NCBI GenBank assembly: GCA_002721365.1 | Contig: PBKC01000025.1 | Coordinates: forward strand, 1-52,308 | DNA length: 52,308 nucleotides | From: Rhodospirillaceae bacterium | GTDB lineage: Bacteria > Pseudomonadota > Alphaproteobacteria > GCA-2721365 | Direction of reading: 5' to 3' | Shown: in pieces, positions 34,296 to 42,665 of the stretch | How the letters are laid out: each line of letters opens with the position of its first letter | How positions within the stretch are numbered: position 1 is the first letter of the stretch | Program-made: the position numbers and the translations under genes | The notes under the pieces: model-generated | The model's database searches: none | What the model saw: the letters and a program-made list of their open reading frames with translations, nothing else | What the model was told of the DNA's origin: nothing

Positions 34296-35461
34296 CACAT
34301 CACCTCCATTTCGGCCTGGAGGGCGCCGGCGGCCTTGATGGTCTGCAGGATCGAGATGATGTCGCGCGGACCGACGCCCAGGGAGTTGAGACCGTCCACC
34401 AGTTCCTGAAGGCTGACGCCCTCGGGCAGGATCACGAGCTTGCGGTCGGCGTCCTCGTCGATGTCGATCGCCGAACGTTCGACCCGCTCGGTGGTCGCGC
34501 CTTCCGGCGCGAAAGCGCCCGGCTGCGAGATCTGCGGCGTCTCCGTGATACGGATCGTCAGGTTGCCCTGGGCGATCGCCACGGTGGAGATGCGGACGTT
34601 CTCGCCCATGACGATCGTGCCGGACGTTTCGTCGACGACCACCCGGGCGATCTGGTCGGGCTCGACACGAAGCTGTTCGATGTCGGTCAGCAGACCGACG
34701 ATATCGGTCTGGTTGGCCGGCGGAATCGCCAGGACGATAGTGGCGGGATCCGCCGCGCGCGCCGCCGGCTGACCGAGCAGGCCGTTGATCGACTGGGCCA
34801 CGCGGCGGGCGGTGGTCAGATCCGGATTGCGGAGCGAGATGTCGAGGCGGTCGAGGTTCGCGAGCTCGAAGGCGACCTCGCGCTCTACGATGGCGCCGTT
34901 GGCGATGCGCCCGGCGGTGGGGACGCCGCGGGTGACGCTGGTCCCCGAGGCGCCCTCGGCCGAAAACCCGCTGACGGTGAGCTGACCTTGGGCGACGGCG
35001 TAGACTTCGCCGTCCGCGCCCATCATCGGTGTGACCAGCAGCACGCCGCCGCGGAGATCCTTGGCATCACCCAGCGAACTCACGCTGATGTCGATGCGCG
35101 TTCCCTGGCGTGCAAAGGGCGGCAAGGTGGCGGTCACCATGACGGCGGCCATGTTCTTGGTCTTTGCGTCGTCGGCGTTGATCTTGACACCGAGCCGCTC
35201 CAGCATCGTCGAGAGGCTCTGGGCGGTGAAAGGCGTTTTGTTGAGGGTGTCGCCGCTGCCATTCAGGCCGACCACCAGGCCGTAGCCGATCAGCATGTTG
35301 TCGCGGATACCCTCGAAGTCGGCGATATCCTTGATTCGGACCGCGGCGTTCGCGGGCATGGCGATGACCAGCGCGACCGATACCCACAGGGTTCGGGCGA
35401 GGAAACGGGCGATGCTCTCGAACGGATGGCGCTTCTTCATAGCCGTTTTCATGGTCCTCAT
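34295..35461 (-). CDS. flgI: Flagellar P-ring protein FlgI
   Basis: A 388-residue protein whose signal peptide ends near AMPANA, then AVRIKDIADFEGIRDNMLIGYGLVVGLNGSGDTL, the strongly conserved FlgI start. It ends with VGPRDIISILQTIKAAGALQAEMEVM, also typical. It forms the P-ring in the peptidoglycan layer, assembled with help from FlgA. In-frame ATGs at 35452 and 35440 are alternative starts and none has a strong ribosome-binding site. A sigma-54 site at 35495-35512 precedes it, so it heads a flgI-flgJ-flgN operon. Confidence 0.95.
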   Translation of the reverse strand: MRTMKTAMKKRHPFESIARFLARTLWVSVALVIAMPANAAVRIKDIADFEGIRDNMLIGYGLVVGLNGSGDTLNKTPFTAQSLSTMLERLGVKINADDAKTKNMAAVMVTATLPPFARQGTRIDISVSSLGDAKDLRGGVLLVTPMMGADGEVYAVAQGQLTVSGFSAEGASGTSVTRGVPTAGRIANGAIVEREVAFELANLDRLDISLRNPDLTTARRVAQSINGLLGQPAARAADPATIVLAIPPANQTDIVGLLTDIEQLRVEPDQIARVVVDETSGTIVMGENVRISTVAIAQGNLTIRITETPQISQPGAFAPEGATTERVERSAIDIDEDADRKLVILPEGVSLQELVDGLNSLGVGPRDIISILQTIKAAGALQAEMEVM

Positions 35462-35494
35462 GCCGATCGCTTCGCGACAGGTTCGTCTTTGGAG

Positions 35495-35512
35495 ATGCTA
35501 ACGCCGTGCCAA
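35495..35512 (-). promoter_or_regulatory. Sigma-54 (-24/-12) promoter of flgI-flgJ-flgN
   Basis: Minus strand TTGGCACGGCGTTAGCAT has the full TTGGCACG -24 element and GG/GC ten bases apart; TTGC reads TAGC. Predicted start is near 35484, about 22 bases upstream of flgI. Confidence 0.8.
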
Positions 35513-35697
35513 CCTTGCCAGCCCTCCAAACCCTCCGGATAGCGCGGTTTTCGGCAGATTCCGGTCGCGGCTCCCCTGGTTCGACATTGCCGTCCGGCAA
35601 AATCTGCCGGTTGGTTTCCGGTTGGCGCACACATATCGATGATTATCTTCCGTGAACAAGCGCTAGACTGATCCATGGCAGACCAGGATCGACAGGT

Positions 35698-36117
35698 ATG
35701 AAGGTAACCAACGATCGTCCCGTCACAGGACCGCAGCGGAAAGGCGGTACCAGCCGTGTCGGGAGCGGCGCATTCTCGAAGCTGGTGACGGAGACCGAGG
35801 GGGCGGACGACGTGCAGAGCGGCGCGAGCGTCGGGCCGGCCCAATCCGTCGACGCTTTGCTTACGCTCCAGGAAGTGCCGGACGGCACCACCGGACGGCG
35901 GCGGGCTTTCAAGCGCGGCCAATCGCTGCTGGATCATCTCGACGCCATTCGCGTCGGCCTTCTGACCGGGAGCCTGTCGCGTGAACGGCTGGCGAAACTC
36001 GCCCAGATGTTGCGCCAACCGCGGGACGAGGCTCTCGATCCCGCCGTGTCCGAACTGCTGGACGAGATCGAGCTGCGGGCCGAGGTGGAACTGGCCAAGC
36101 TTTCGCGGGCGAGCTGA
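35698..36117 (+). CDS. fliX: Flagellar assembly regulator FliX
   Basis: A 139-residue protein. Its C-terminal half matches FliX: RGQSLLDHLDAIRVGLLTGSL and DEIELRAEVELAKL. In Caulobacter FliX couples completion of the class II basal body to activity of FlbD, the sigma-54 activator, and also protects assembly of the early structures. Its presence beside sigma-54-controlled genes supports such a hierarchy. No flbD-like gene is in the window. It is divergent from flgI, with 236 bases between them. Confidence 0.9.
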   Translation: MKVTNDRPVTGPQRKGGTSRVGSGAFSKLVTETEGADDVQSGASVGPAQSVDALLTLQEVPDGTTGRRRAFKRGQSLLDHLDAIRVGLLTGSLSRERLAKLAQMLRQPRDEALDPAVSELLDEIELRAEVELAKLSRAS

Positions 36118-36264
36118 CGGCGCCGGTTCGGCTGCGGTTTTCGCCGCCGGACCACCGTTCATCGCAGGGACTCCCGAATCCGCCGCTAACGCAAACGTTG
36201 CGGCGGCGTTGCCCCCTCCATATACTCCGCGCCGTTTTAGAACCCGTTTGCATCGAGGTAGCGT

Positions 36265-36711
36265 ATGAACGGGAACGAGGCGCTGGACGAACGCAGCTCA
36301 GTCGACCTTCCGGCAGGGTATCATCCCTCCGAAGACGAGCCGTTTATGAATCCTCAGCAGCTCGAGTATTTCCGCCGCAAGCTGCTGCGGTGGCGGCACG
36401 AGATTCTCGTCGAAACCTCTCAGACATTGGAAAACCTGCAGAGCCAGTCGCTGCAGGCGCCTGATCTGGCGGATCGCGCGACCATCGAGTCCGATCGCCT
36501 GATCGAGCTCAGGACGCGCGATCGCGAGCGTAAGCTGCTCGGCAAGATTGCCGCCGCCCTTCAGCGAATCGAAGATGGAGTCTACGGCTATTGCGAGGAA
36601 ACGGGGGAGCCGATCAGCCTTCGCCGCCTCGAAGCCCGGCCGATCGCGACCCTCAGCATCGATGCGCAGGAACGTCATGAGCGCATGGAGCGGACCTACC
36701 GCGACGACTGA
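36265..36711 (+). CDS. dksA: DksA-type RNA polymerase-binding regulator with degenerate zinc finger
   Basis: A 148-residue protein of DksA size and layout. A coiled-coil region (about 35-105) is followed by a finger region YGYCEETGEPISLRRLEARPI...LSIDAQERHERME. In the enteric protein this region carries four zinc-binding cysteines; here only the first is present and the others read Thr, Ser and Ala. This loss is common in alphaproteobacterial DksA, which still works with ppGpp on RNA polymerase. It is followed by a strong plus-strand terminator and lies within the flagellar cluster, a position common in the group. Confidence 0.92.
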   Translation: MNGNEALDERSSVDLPAGYHPSEDEPFMNPQQLEYFRRKLLRWRHEILVETSQTLENLQSQSLQAPDLADRATIESDRLIELRTRDRERKLLGKIAAALQRIEDGVYGYCEETGEPISLRRLEARPIATLSIDAQERHERMERTYRDD

Positions 36712-36742
36712 GGTATCCGCCGTTCCCGGTATCTGACGACAT

Positions 36743-36770
36743 TCGCCCGGCCTAGCCGGGCGATTTCGTT
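36743..36770 (+). terminator. Rho-independent terminator of dksA
   Basis: TCGCCCGGC (36743-36751) pairs with GCCGGGCGA (36755-36763) around a three-base loop and is followed by TTTCGTTT. It lies 32 bases after the dksA stop and faces the converging flgH gene. Confidence 0.85.
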
Positions 36771-36793
36771 TCGGACAGCCTGTGAATAAGATC

Positions 36794-36824
36794 GCCGCCG
36801 CTCCGGCCGGACCGGAGCAGCGGC
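36794..36824 (-). terminator. Probable terminator of the flgF-flgG-flgA-flgH operon
   Basis: GCCGCTGCTCCGG and CCGGAGCGGCGGC (minus strand) pair over 13 positions with one G-U pair around a five-base loop. The T-content after it is modest (GATCTTATTC), so termination is likely but not certain. It lies 18 bases after the flgH stop. Confidence 0.5.
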
Positions 36825-36841
36825 AATCTGACTGACGTTCG

Positions 36842-37600
36842 TCAGAATGGATTTATGATGTCGAGGACCTGGCTGCCGTAGCGGGGCTGCTGGACATCAA
36901 ACAGTTGGCCCCGTCCGCCATAGGCGATGCGGGCTTCGGCGATCTTCTCGTACGAGATCGTGTTGTCGGCCTCGATATCTTCCGGCCGCACGATGCCGCG
37001 GATCTGCAGGGCGCGGAGTTCATAGTTCACCCGCATCTCCTGACTGCCTTCGATGACCACGTTCCCGTTGGGCAGACGCTGCGTCACGACCGCCGCCAGC
37101 TTCAGCTTCACCGTCTCCTCGCGGTCGATGCTGCCGACGCCGGTGTTTTGCAGCGCGCTGTTGATGTTGACGGCGTTTTCGGGGTCGATCGCTTCCGGCA
37201 GGATCTGGCTGAGCGCCGCTTCATAGCCGAACAGGGCGCCGATCCCGAGGCTGTCGGTATTGTCGCGCGAACGCGTGGTCTGGTTGTCGAGCTGGGCCTC
37301 GTCGGCGATGTCGATGAGGACGGTCACCAGATCACCGACCCGGTTAGCGCGCTGATCCTTGAAGAAGGCCTGGGCGCCCGTCCGCCACAACGAATTGGGC
37401 GCATAGGTAACCACCTCGGCCTGCGGCATCGGCATGTCGACCGGGCGGTAGTCCGGCCGCAGGGTCGGATTGTCGATCGGCTCGAACATCGGCTCCTGGC
37501 CGATGCTGGCCAGACGATCGGCGGCCGAGCAGGCATTGAGGGCGGCGAGGGCGGCCGCGACGATGGCGAAGCGAAGGAAGCGGCGGTCGATAAGGGGCAT
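36842..37600 (-). CDS. flgH: Flagellar L-ring lipoprotein FlgH
   Basis: A 252-residue lipoprotein. The lipobox LNAC places the lipid-bearing Cys at residue 24. Later motifs typical of FlgH are NSLWRTGAQAFFKDQRANRVGDLVTVLIDI, EGSQEMRVNYELRALQIRGIVRPEDI and YGGRGQLFDVQQPRYGSQVLDIINPF. The protein forms the L-ring in the outer membrane around the rod. It is the last gene of the minus-strand flgF-flgG-flgA-flgH unit, 55 bases after flgA. Confidence 0.96.
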   Translation of the reverse strand: MPLIDRRFLRFAIVAAALAALNACSAADRLASIGQEPMFEPIDNPTLRPDYRPVDMPMPQAEVVTYAPNSLWRTGAQAFFKDQRANRVGDLVTVLIDIADEAQLDNQTTRSRDNTDSLGIGALFGYEAALSQILPEAIDPENAVNINSALQNTGVGSIDREETVKLKLAAVVTQRLPNGNVVIEGSQEMRVNYELRALQIRGIVRPEDIEADNTISYEKIAEARIAYGGRGQLFDVQQPRYGSQVLDIINPF

Positions 37601-37655
37601 GGCTAGTCTCCGTTCCGGCGGCAGGGCCGCGCAGAGGGGATCGCGGGAGAATGGA

Positions 37656-38612
37656 TCAGTTGAGGCCGGTCACCAGACGGCCGGGACGCACGCTGACGAT
37701 GTTCGGGCCATCGATCGTGCCCTCGACGACGATCCGGCTGTCCATGTTCTGGATGCGGATGACTTCGCCGACGGAACCGCTTTCGAGGGCGCGTCCGGCC
37801 GCGGTCAGCTCCATGCGCGGCGTAATCAGGCGCATGGTTACGCTGGCGCCTTTGAGGACGACGATCGGTTCGCCCACATAGTCGGCCGCGATCGGCCTGC
37901 CGGGGGTGACGGTACGGCGCGGCGACTTGCCGATCAGCTCCCGCTCATCGGTGATGACGTCGTTGCCGACGCGCTCGGCGCGCACGGTTTCCCATCCGAT
38001 ATCGCCCGGGCGAATGACGTCGTCCGACCGCAGCCGGCTCTGCAGGACCGGGATCTCGATCATGGCGTGGGCGCGTCCGGCGAGAACGTAGTTTCGGGCC
38101 TTGCCGCCCGCAGGCTCGACGCGAAGAGTCGCATCGAAGCCGCCCGTTTCCGGGTCGTAATGCAGGTCGTCGACAGTCATGTCGACGAGGGCACCGCGCG
38201 GCACCAGCACGTCGAGAGCACGCGTCGAGATATCGATGTCGAAACGCTCGCCCGCTCCGGCCTCCCGAAGCGCTGCGCTCAGCGCCTCCATAATGTCGGT
38301 TTCCGGCAGGTTGCGGGCAGCGCGCTTCACCACCACCCTGTCGAAGGCGGCGATCGGTCGCCAGGCGAGACCTTGCGTGTGAGCGATGTCGTATACCGTC
38401 CCCAGGTCGAGAGTCAGGCTCTCGCCCAGCGGCGGCGCCGCCATCGCCGAACGCGGCGCGTAGGACCCCGCGCCATCGAACAGGTCGCCCAGAGTGACCA
38501 CCGCGCCGTCGACTTCGACAACCTGTTTCAGCCGCGGTTCCGCGGCCGCCGTGGCCGAGAGGGCCAGCCAAGCGAAAGCGGTGGCGATCAGAGAGCTTGC
38601 GATGCGGGTCAT
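37656..38612 (-). CDS. flgA: Flagellar P-ring assembly chaperone FlgA
   Basis: A 318-residue periplasmic protein with a signal peptide ending near ATAAAEP. The C-terminal third carries an SAF-like/FlgA domain with PVLQSRLRSDDVIRPGDIGWETV, ELIGKSPRRTVTPGRPI and VTMRLITPRMELTAAGRALESGSVGEVIRIQNMDS. It is longer than enteric FlgA, as usual in alphaproteobacteria, because of an extended N-terminal part. It helps FlgI assemble into the P-ring. It lies between flgG (57 bases) and flgH. Confidence 0.93.
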   Translation of the reverse strand: MTRIASSLIATAFAWLALSATAAAEPRLKQVVEVDGAVVTLGDLFDGAGSYAPRSAMAAPPLGESLTLDLGTVYDIAHTQGLAWRPIAAFDRVVVKRAARNLPETDIMEALSAALREAGAGERFDIDISTRALDVLVPRGALVDMTVDDLHYDPETGGFDATLRVEPAGGKARNYVLAGRAHAMIEIPVLQSRLRSDDVIRPGDIGWETVRAERVGNDVITDERELIGKSPRRTVTPGRPIAADYVGEPIVVLKGASVTMRLITPRMELTAAGRALESGSVGEVIRIQNMDSRIVVEGTIDGPNIVSVRPGRLVTGLN

Positions 38613-38669
38613 GGGGCCGGTTCTCCGTTTCCAGTCGCGAAGCGCGCGTATCCGGGCGCGCCTGCGGCG

Positions 38670-39455
38670 TCAGCGCATCTGGCTGACGGTGGCCATCATC
38701 TCGTCGGAGGTGGTGATCACCTTCGAGTTCATCTCGTAGGCGCGCTGAGCGGTGATCAGATTGGTGATCTCGCTCACCGAGTTCACGTTCGACACCTCGA
38801 GGAAGCCCTGAAGCACGGTGCCGAAGCCTTCCTGGCCGGGATTGCCGATGATCGGCGCGCCCGAGGAGGGCGTCTCCAGGAACAGGTTCTGGCCGATCGC
38901 TTCCAGCCCGGCTTCGTTGGGGAAGTTGGTGAGCTCCAGCTGGCCGACGTTCTGCACCGCGACCTGGCCGGCGATCTTGACCTCGACCTCGCCGCTCGGA
39001 TTGATCGAAACCTCGACCGCGTCCTGCGGGATGGTGATGCCCGGCTGAACCAGGAAGCCGTCGGCGGTGACGATCTGCCCGTCCGGGCTCAGCTGGAAGG
39101 CGCCGTCGCGGGTGTAGCCATCCTCGCCAGTCGGCAGCTCGATCCGGAACCAGCCCTTGCCCTGCAGGGCGACGTCGAAAGTGTTGTTGGTGCCGGTGAC
39201 GGTGCCCTGCTCGGTGATGCGGTAGACCGAGGCGGTACGCACGCCGAGACCCATCTGGATGCCGGACGGCACGATGGTGCCGGTATCGGACGAGGCCGAG
39301 CCGATGCGCCGCTGGCTCTGGTACAGAAGGTCCTGGAACTCCGGCCGCTGACGCTTGAAGCCGGTCGTGTTCATGTTGGCGATGTTGTTCGAGATCACCT
39401 CGACGTTCAGCTGCTGCGCCAACATCCCGGTGGCGGCTATGCCCAACGATCTCAT
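38670..39455 (-). CDS. flgG: Flagellar distal rod protein FlgG
   Basis: A 261-residue rod protein of normal length. It starts MRSLGIAATGMLAQQLNVEVISNNIANMNTTGFKR, the rod/hook N-terminal signature, and ends NLITAQRAYEMNSKVITTSDEMMATVSQM, as expected for FlgG. The middle shows the typical LQGKGWFRIELPTGEDGYTRDG and SPDGQIVTADGFLVQPGITIPQDA segments. It builds the distal rod beneath the P- and L-rings. It lies 32 bases after flgF. Confidence 0.96.
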   Translation of the reverse strand: MRSLGIAATGMLAQQLNVEVISNNIANMNTTGFKRQRPEFQDLLYQSQRRIGSASSDTGTIVPSGIQMGLGVRTASVYRITEQGTVTGTNNTFDVALQGKGWFRIELPTGEDGYTRDGAFQLSPDGQIVTADGFLVQPGITIPQDAVEVSINPSGEVEVKIAGQVAVQNVGQLELTNFPNEAGLEAIGQNLFLETPSSGAPIIGNPGQEGFGTVLQGFLEVSNVNSVSEITNLITAQRAYEMNSKVITTSDEMMATVSQMR

Positions 39456-39487
39456 CGTCGTGCTCCTTCTCTTCGGGGTCCCGGCGC

Positions 39488-40204
39488 TCAGGCCTTCATG
39501 ATCTTGTCGACGGCGTCACGCTGCTGGTTGTGATCGGTGTCGATCAGCTTCTGAACCGACTGGTAGCTGCGCAGCAGGGTGATCATGTTCGTCATCTCGA
39601 CCACCGGAACGACGTTCGATTCCTCGATCGCCCCCTGGACGACGCTGGAGTTGCGCGGGTCGATCGGATCCTGGTTGGTCGAGTAGAGGCTGTTCGCCTC
39701 GCGGTTCAGATCCTGTGGCCGCTCGAAGGCCACGATCTGGAGCCGGGCGATCAGGCCGGCCCGCGACGAAATCGTTCCGTCCGGTCCGACGGTGATGTCG
39801 GTATCGCCGGCGCCGAGCTGTATCTCGCGCCCATCGATGTCGAGCACCGGGTCACCGGCGGATGTGACCAGCCGGCTCTCCTCGTCGAGTTCGAAATGGC
39901 CGTTGCGGGTGTAACGGACGTCGTTGCCCTGGCCGATCGCGAAATAGCCGTCGCCGTGTATGGCGAGGTCCAGCGGATTGCCGGTGGTCTGGAACGCCCC
40001 TTCCCTGAGGTCGCGGACCGAGCCGAAATCGGAGACCAGGGTGATCTGATCCTTCCGTCCGGCTTTCTCCACATACTGGACGAAAAGCGGCTTTTCCGCC
40101 TTGAAGCCGGTGGTGTCGGCGTTCGCGATGTTGTGGGCGATGAAATCGAGCTGGCGACGCATCACCATCTGGCGTGACAGCGCGATATACTGGGTATTGT
40201 CCAT
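39488..40204 (-). CDS. flgF: Flagellar proximal rod protein FlgF
   Basis: A 238-residue rod protein. It starts MDNTQYIALSRQMVMRRQLDFIAHNIANADTTGFKA and contains LAIHGDGYFAIGQGNDVRYTRNGHFELDEESRLV; the C-terminus MTNMITLLRSYQSVQKLIDTDHNQQRDAVDKI is typical. It forms part of the proximal rod. A sigma-54 promoter at 40250-40265 directs the flgF-flgG-flgA-flgH transcript. It is divergent from fliL. Confidence 0.94.
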   Translation of the reverse strand: MDNTQYIALSRQMVMRRQLDFIAHNIANADTTGFKAEKPLFVQYVEKAGRKDQITLVSDFGSVRDLREGAFQTTGNPLDLAIHGDGYFAIGQGNDVRYTRNGHFELDEESRLVTSAGDPVLDIDGREIQLGAGDTDITVGPDGTISSRAGLIARLQIVAFERPQDLNREANSLYSTNQDPIDPRNSSVVQGAIEESNVVPVVEMTNMITLLRSYQSVQKLIDTDHNQQRDAVDKIMKA

Positions 40205-40249
40205 ATCCGGCCTTCACAGACTCCGGGAGAACGGTTCGGCCTGGCAGTC

Positions 40250-40265
40250 GCAAACGGTGTGCCAG
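40250..40265 (-). promoter_or_regulatory. Sigma-54 (-24/-12) promoter of flgF-flgG-flgA-flgH
   Basis: Minus strand CTGGCACACCGTTTGC is a complete match to TGGCAC-N5-TTGC with GG and GC ten bases apart. Predicted start is near 40238, about 34 bases upstream of flgF. Confidence 0.88.
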
Positions 40266-40495
40266 CCGGGATCGGCCCGAGAAGTCGAGGAATCGCTTGC
40301 GATACGGAAGCCGGAGTGCGCTGAGGAGCCGGCGGAGCGGCAATCCCTGCCCGGCAGTTCTTGCCACCTGCCGGGCATCTGCAATCGCGAAGATAAAACG
40401 TCGGAGTGTTGTGATTTCTTGTGGTTAGTGGCAAATTGTTAAGTATTCTCTTGAGAACTGTGCTGAGGCACGCAACCTGATGTGTCGGGACCGGC

Positions 40496-41068
40496 ATGGC
40501 CGATGAAACCGAAGGCGAGGTCGAAGACGTCGCCGAAGACGGTGTAACAGAAGAAGAACCGCGCAAACGAAAGCTGAGCAGCCGCAAGCTGATCCTTTTC
40601 GTCGTGCTGCCGGTCGTTCTGGTGCTTGGCGGCGTGGCCGGCGCCCTGTTCAGCGGCATGCTGGGCGGAGGCGGCGACGATGAGGCCGAGATGGCGGAAG
40701 CCGCGCCCGACGAGGCGGCCTCCGGTGCGGAAGGCGAGGGCGGCGCGGCTGCGGGTGCCGGCGGTGCGGTCTTCTACGACATGCCGGAAATGCTGGTGAA
40801 CCTGAACACCGGCGGCCGGTCGTCGAGCTTTCTCAAGATTCAGGTCAGCCTGGAGCTCGAGAGCGCCGAGGCGGTGCCGCCGATCGAGCAGGTGCTGCCG
40901 CGGATCGTCGACAATTTTCAGGTCTATCTGCGTGAGCTCCGACCGGACGAGCTCAGCGGATCGGCGGGCATGTACCGCCTGAAGGAAGAACTGCTGGTCC
41001 GCGTGAACGCCGCCGCGCAGCCTGCGAAGGTGCAGGACATCCTGTTCAAGGAGATCCTCATCCAGTGA
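40496..41068 (+). CDS. fliL: Flagellar basal-body protein FliL
   Basis: A 190-residue inner-membrane protein. An acidic N-terminus is followed by a basic stretch (RKRKLSSRKL) and one membrane segment (LILFVVLPVVLVLGGVAGALF, about residues 30-50), an Ala/Glu-rich linker and a periplasmic FliL domain (YDMPEMLVNLNTGGRSSSFLKIQVSLEL ... ILFKEILIQ). FliL supports stator function and torque. It heads the plus-strand operon running through fliM, DUF6468, motE, the CheY-like gene and the two MotB-like genes, 12 bases before fliM. Confidence 0.93.
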   Translation: MADETEGEVEDVAEDGVTEEEPRKRKLSSRKLILFVVLPVVLVLGGVAGALFSGMLGGGGDDEAEMAEAAPDEAASGAEGEGGAAAGAGGAVFYDMPEMLVNLNTGGRSSSFLKIQVSLELESAEAVPPIEQVLPRIVDNFQVYLRELRPDELSGSAGMYRLKEELLVRVNAAAQPAKVQDILFKEILIQ

Positions 41069-41080
41069 GGATGGAACGTC

Positions 41081-42151
41081 ATGGCTGATACGCCGGAGCA
41101 AGACGACGACGTCGCCGCCGAATGGGCGGCCATGAACGAGGATGGTGGGCTCGACGACTCCGACATGGAGGGCTTGGGCGGCCAAGCCACCCGCGTCCTC
41201 AGCCAGGACGAGATCGACAGCCTGCTGGGCTTCGACGAGCATGGCGGGGTCGAGGACGACAAGTCCGGCATCCATGCCATCCTCAACTCGACGCTCGTTT
41301 CCTACGAGCGCCTGCCGATGCTCGAGGTGGTGTTCGACCGCCTCGTGCGCATGATGTCGACCTCGCTCCGCAACTTCACGTCCGACAACGTCGAGGTCTC
41401 GCTCGACAAGATCTCGTCGATCCGCTTCGGCGACTACCTGAACTCGATTCCGCTGCCGGCTATGCTGAGCGTCTTCAAGGCGGTGGAATGGGATAACTAC
41501 GGCCTGCTCACCATCGACAGCGCCTTGATCTACTCGATCGTCGACGTGCTGCTGGGCGGGCGCCGCGGCACGGCGGCGATGCGCATCGAGGGCCGCCCCT
41601 ATACGACGATCGAACGCAACCTCGTCGAACGCATGGTTTCGGTGGTGCTGGCGGACATGAGCTCGGCGTTCGAGCCGTTGAGCCCCGTCACCTTCGAGTT
41701 CGACCGCCTGGAGACCAACCCGCGCTTCGCCACCATCGTCCGGCCCGGCAATGCGGCGATCGTCATCAACCTCCGCATCGACATGGAGGACCGCGGCGGC
41801 CGGCTGGAGCTGCTGCTGCCCTATGCCACCCTGGAGCCGGTCCGCGAGCTTCTGCTCCAGATGTTCATGGGCGAGAAGTTCGGCCGGGACTCGATCTGGG
41901 AAGGCCATCTGGCGAGCGAACTCTGGCTCACCGACGTCGACCTGTCGGCGGTCCTGGACGAACAGGTGATGTCGCTTCAGACCATCATGAATCTCCGGGT
42001 CGGCGACACCATTATGCTGGGCTGTACCTCTGACGCCGACGTCGAGATGCGCTGCGGCGGCGTCCCGATGCTGCTCGGACGCATGGGGCGGGTGGGCAGC
42101 AACATCGCCATCCGTGTGGAGCGCTCACTGAAAACCGTGGGGCCGAAATGA
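41081..42151 (+). CDS. fliM: Flagellar motor switch protein FliM
   Basis: A 356-residue switch protein. The CheY-binding motif LSQDEIDSLL is at residues 40-49, preceded by an acidic extension of about 39 residues that enteric FliM lacks. The middle domain has ELLLPYATLEPVRELL and the C-terminal SPOA domain has LRVGDTIMLGCTSDADVEMRCGGVPMLLGRMGRV. FliM sits in the C-ring and transmits CheY binding to the motor. It overlaps the DUF6468 gene by four bases (ATGA). Confidence 0.96.
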   Translation: MADTPEQDDDVAAEWAAMNEDGGLDDSDMEGLGGQATRVLSQDEIDSLLGFDEHGGVEDDKSGIHAILNSTLVSYERLPMLEVVFDRLVRMMSTSLRNFTSDNVEVSLDKISSIRFGDYLNSIPLPAMLSVFKAVEWDNYGLLTIDSALIYSIVDVLLGGRRGTAAMRIEGRPYTTIERNLVERMVSVVLADMSSAFEPLSPVTFEFDRLETNPRFATIVRPGNAAIVINLRIDMEDRGGRLELLLPYATLEPVRELLLQMFMGEKFGRDSIWEGHLASELWLTDVDLSAVLDEQVMSLQTIMNLRVGDTIMLGCTSDADVEMRCGGVPMLLGRMGRVGSNIAIRVERSLKTVGPK

Positions 42152-42660
42152 ATCTCGCCCTGATCCTCGACGGTGTTCTCATCCTTCTGTTGGTGCTCAG
42201 CATCGGCTATTCGGCCATGCTGCACCGCCGGCTCGGCATTCTGCGGACGGCCCAGGGCGACATGCAGGAGATGATCCTGCCTTTCAATCAGGCGACGCAG
42301 AGGGCGGAGGCCGGTATTTCGGGACTGCGGGGCCTCGGCGAGGAGATCAATCGCCAGGTCGATCCCAAGCTCGAAGATGCCCGTGTGCTCCGCGACGACC
42401 TGCAGCTCCTCGTCGAGCGCGGCGAACGGGCGGCCGAGCAGCTGGAACAGAGCGTTTCCGCCGCGCGCAAGGCGGCGGCCTCTTCGGACGATGCGGGTAA
42501 AGGGCGGAAGGTCGCCGCCGCCACCGGGCAGCTTCCTGCGAAACGCGGAGAGGCGGACGATCCCGAAGCAGCGGCGGCGACCTCCGAACGGGTACGGCCG
42601 CACCGTCGTTCGCAGCGTGAGATCGAATTGATCACGGCTCTCAAATCAGTCGGGAAGTGA
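42148..42660 (+). CDS. DUF6468-like single-pass membrane protein
   Basis: A 170-residue protein. One N-terminal membrane segment (LALILDGVLILLLVLSIGYSAML, about residues 3-25) is followed by helical, coiled-coil-prone sequence (GDMQEMILPFNQATQRAEAGI) and a charged C-terminus (RVRPHRRSQREIELITALKSVGK). It matches the DUF6468 proteins encoded between fliM and motE in many alphaproteobacteria; their function is unknown. It starts inside the end of fliM and its own end abuts the motE start, so translation is coupled. Confidence 0.8.
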   Translation: MNLALILDGVLILLLVLSIGYSAMLHRRLGILRTAQGDMQEMILPFNQATQRAEAGISGLRGLGEEINRQVDPKLEDARVLRDDLQLLVERGERAAEQLEQSVSAARKAAASSDDAGKGRKVAAATGQLPAKRGEADDPEAAAATSERVRPHRRSQREIELITALKSVGK

Positions 42661-42665
42661 AGCCA

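Noticed and set aside
37470..39533. 687-residue open frame opposite flgH, flgA and flgG
   Set aside because: Antisense shadow across three well-supported flagellar genes and their gaps.
40440..40460. Possible CtrA box upstream of fliL
   Set aside because: TTAA and TTGA are eight bases apart and one half is imperfect, so it is not a convincing site.
40439..41908. 489-residue minus-strand open frame over fliL and fliM
   Set aside because: Antisense shadow; fliL and fliM are unambiguous on the plus strand.
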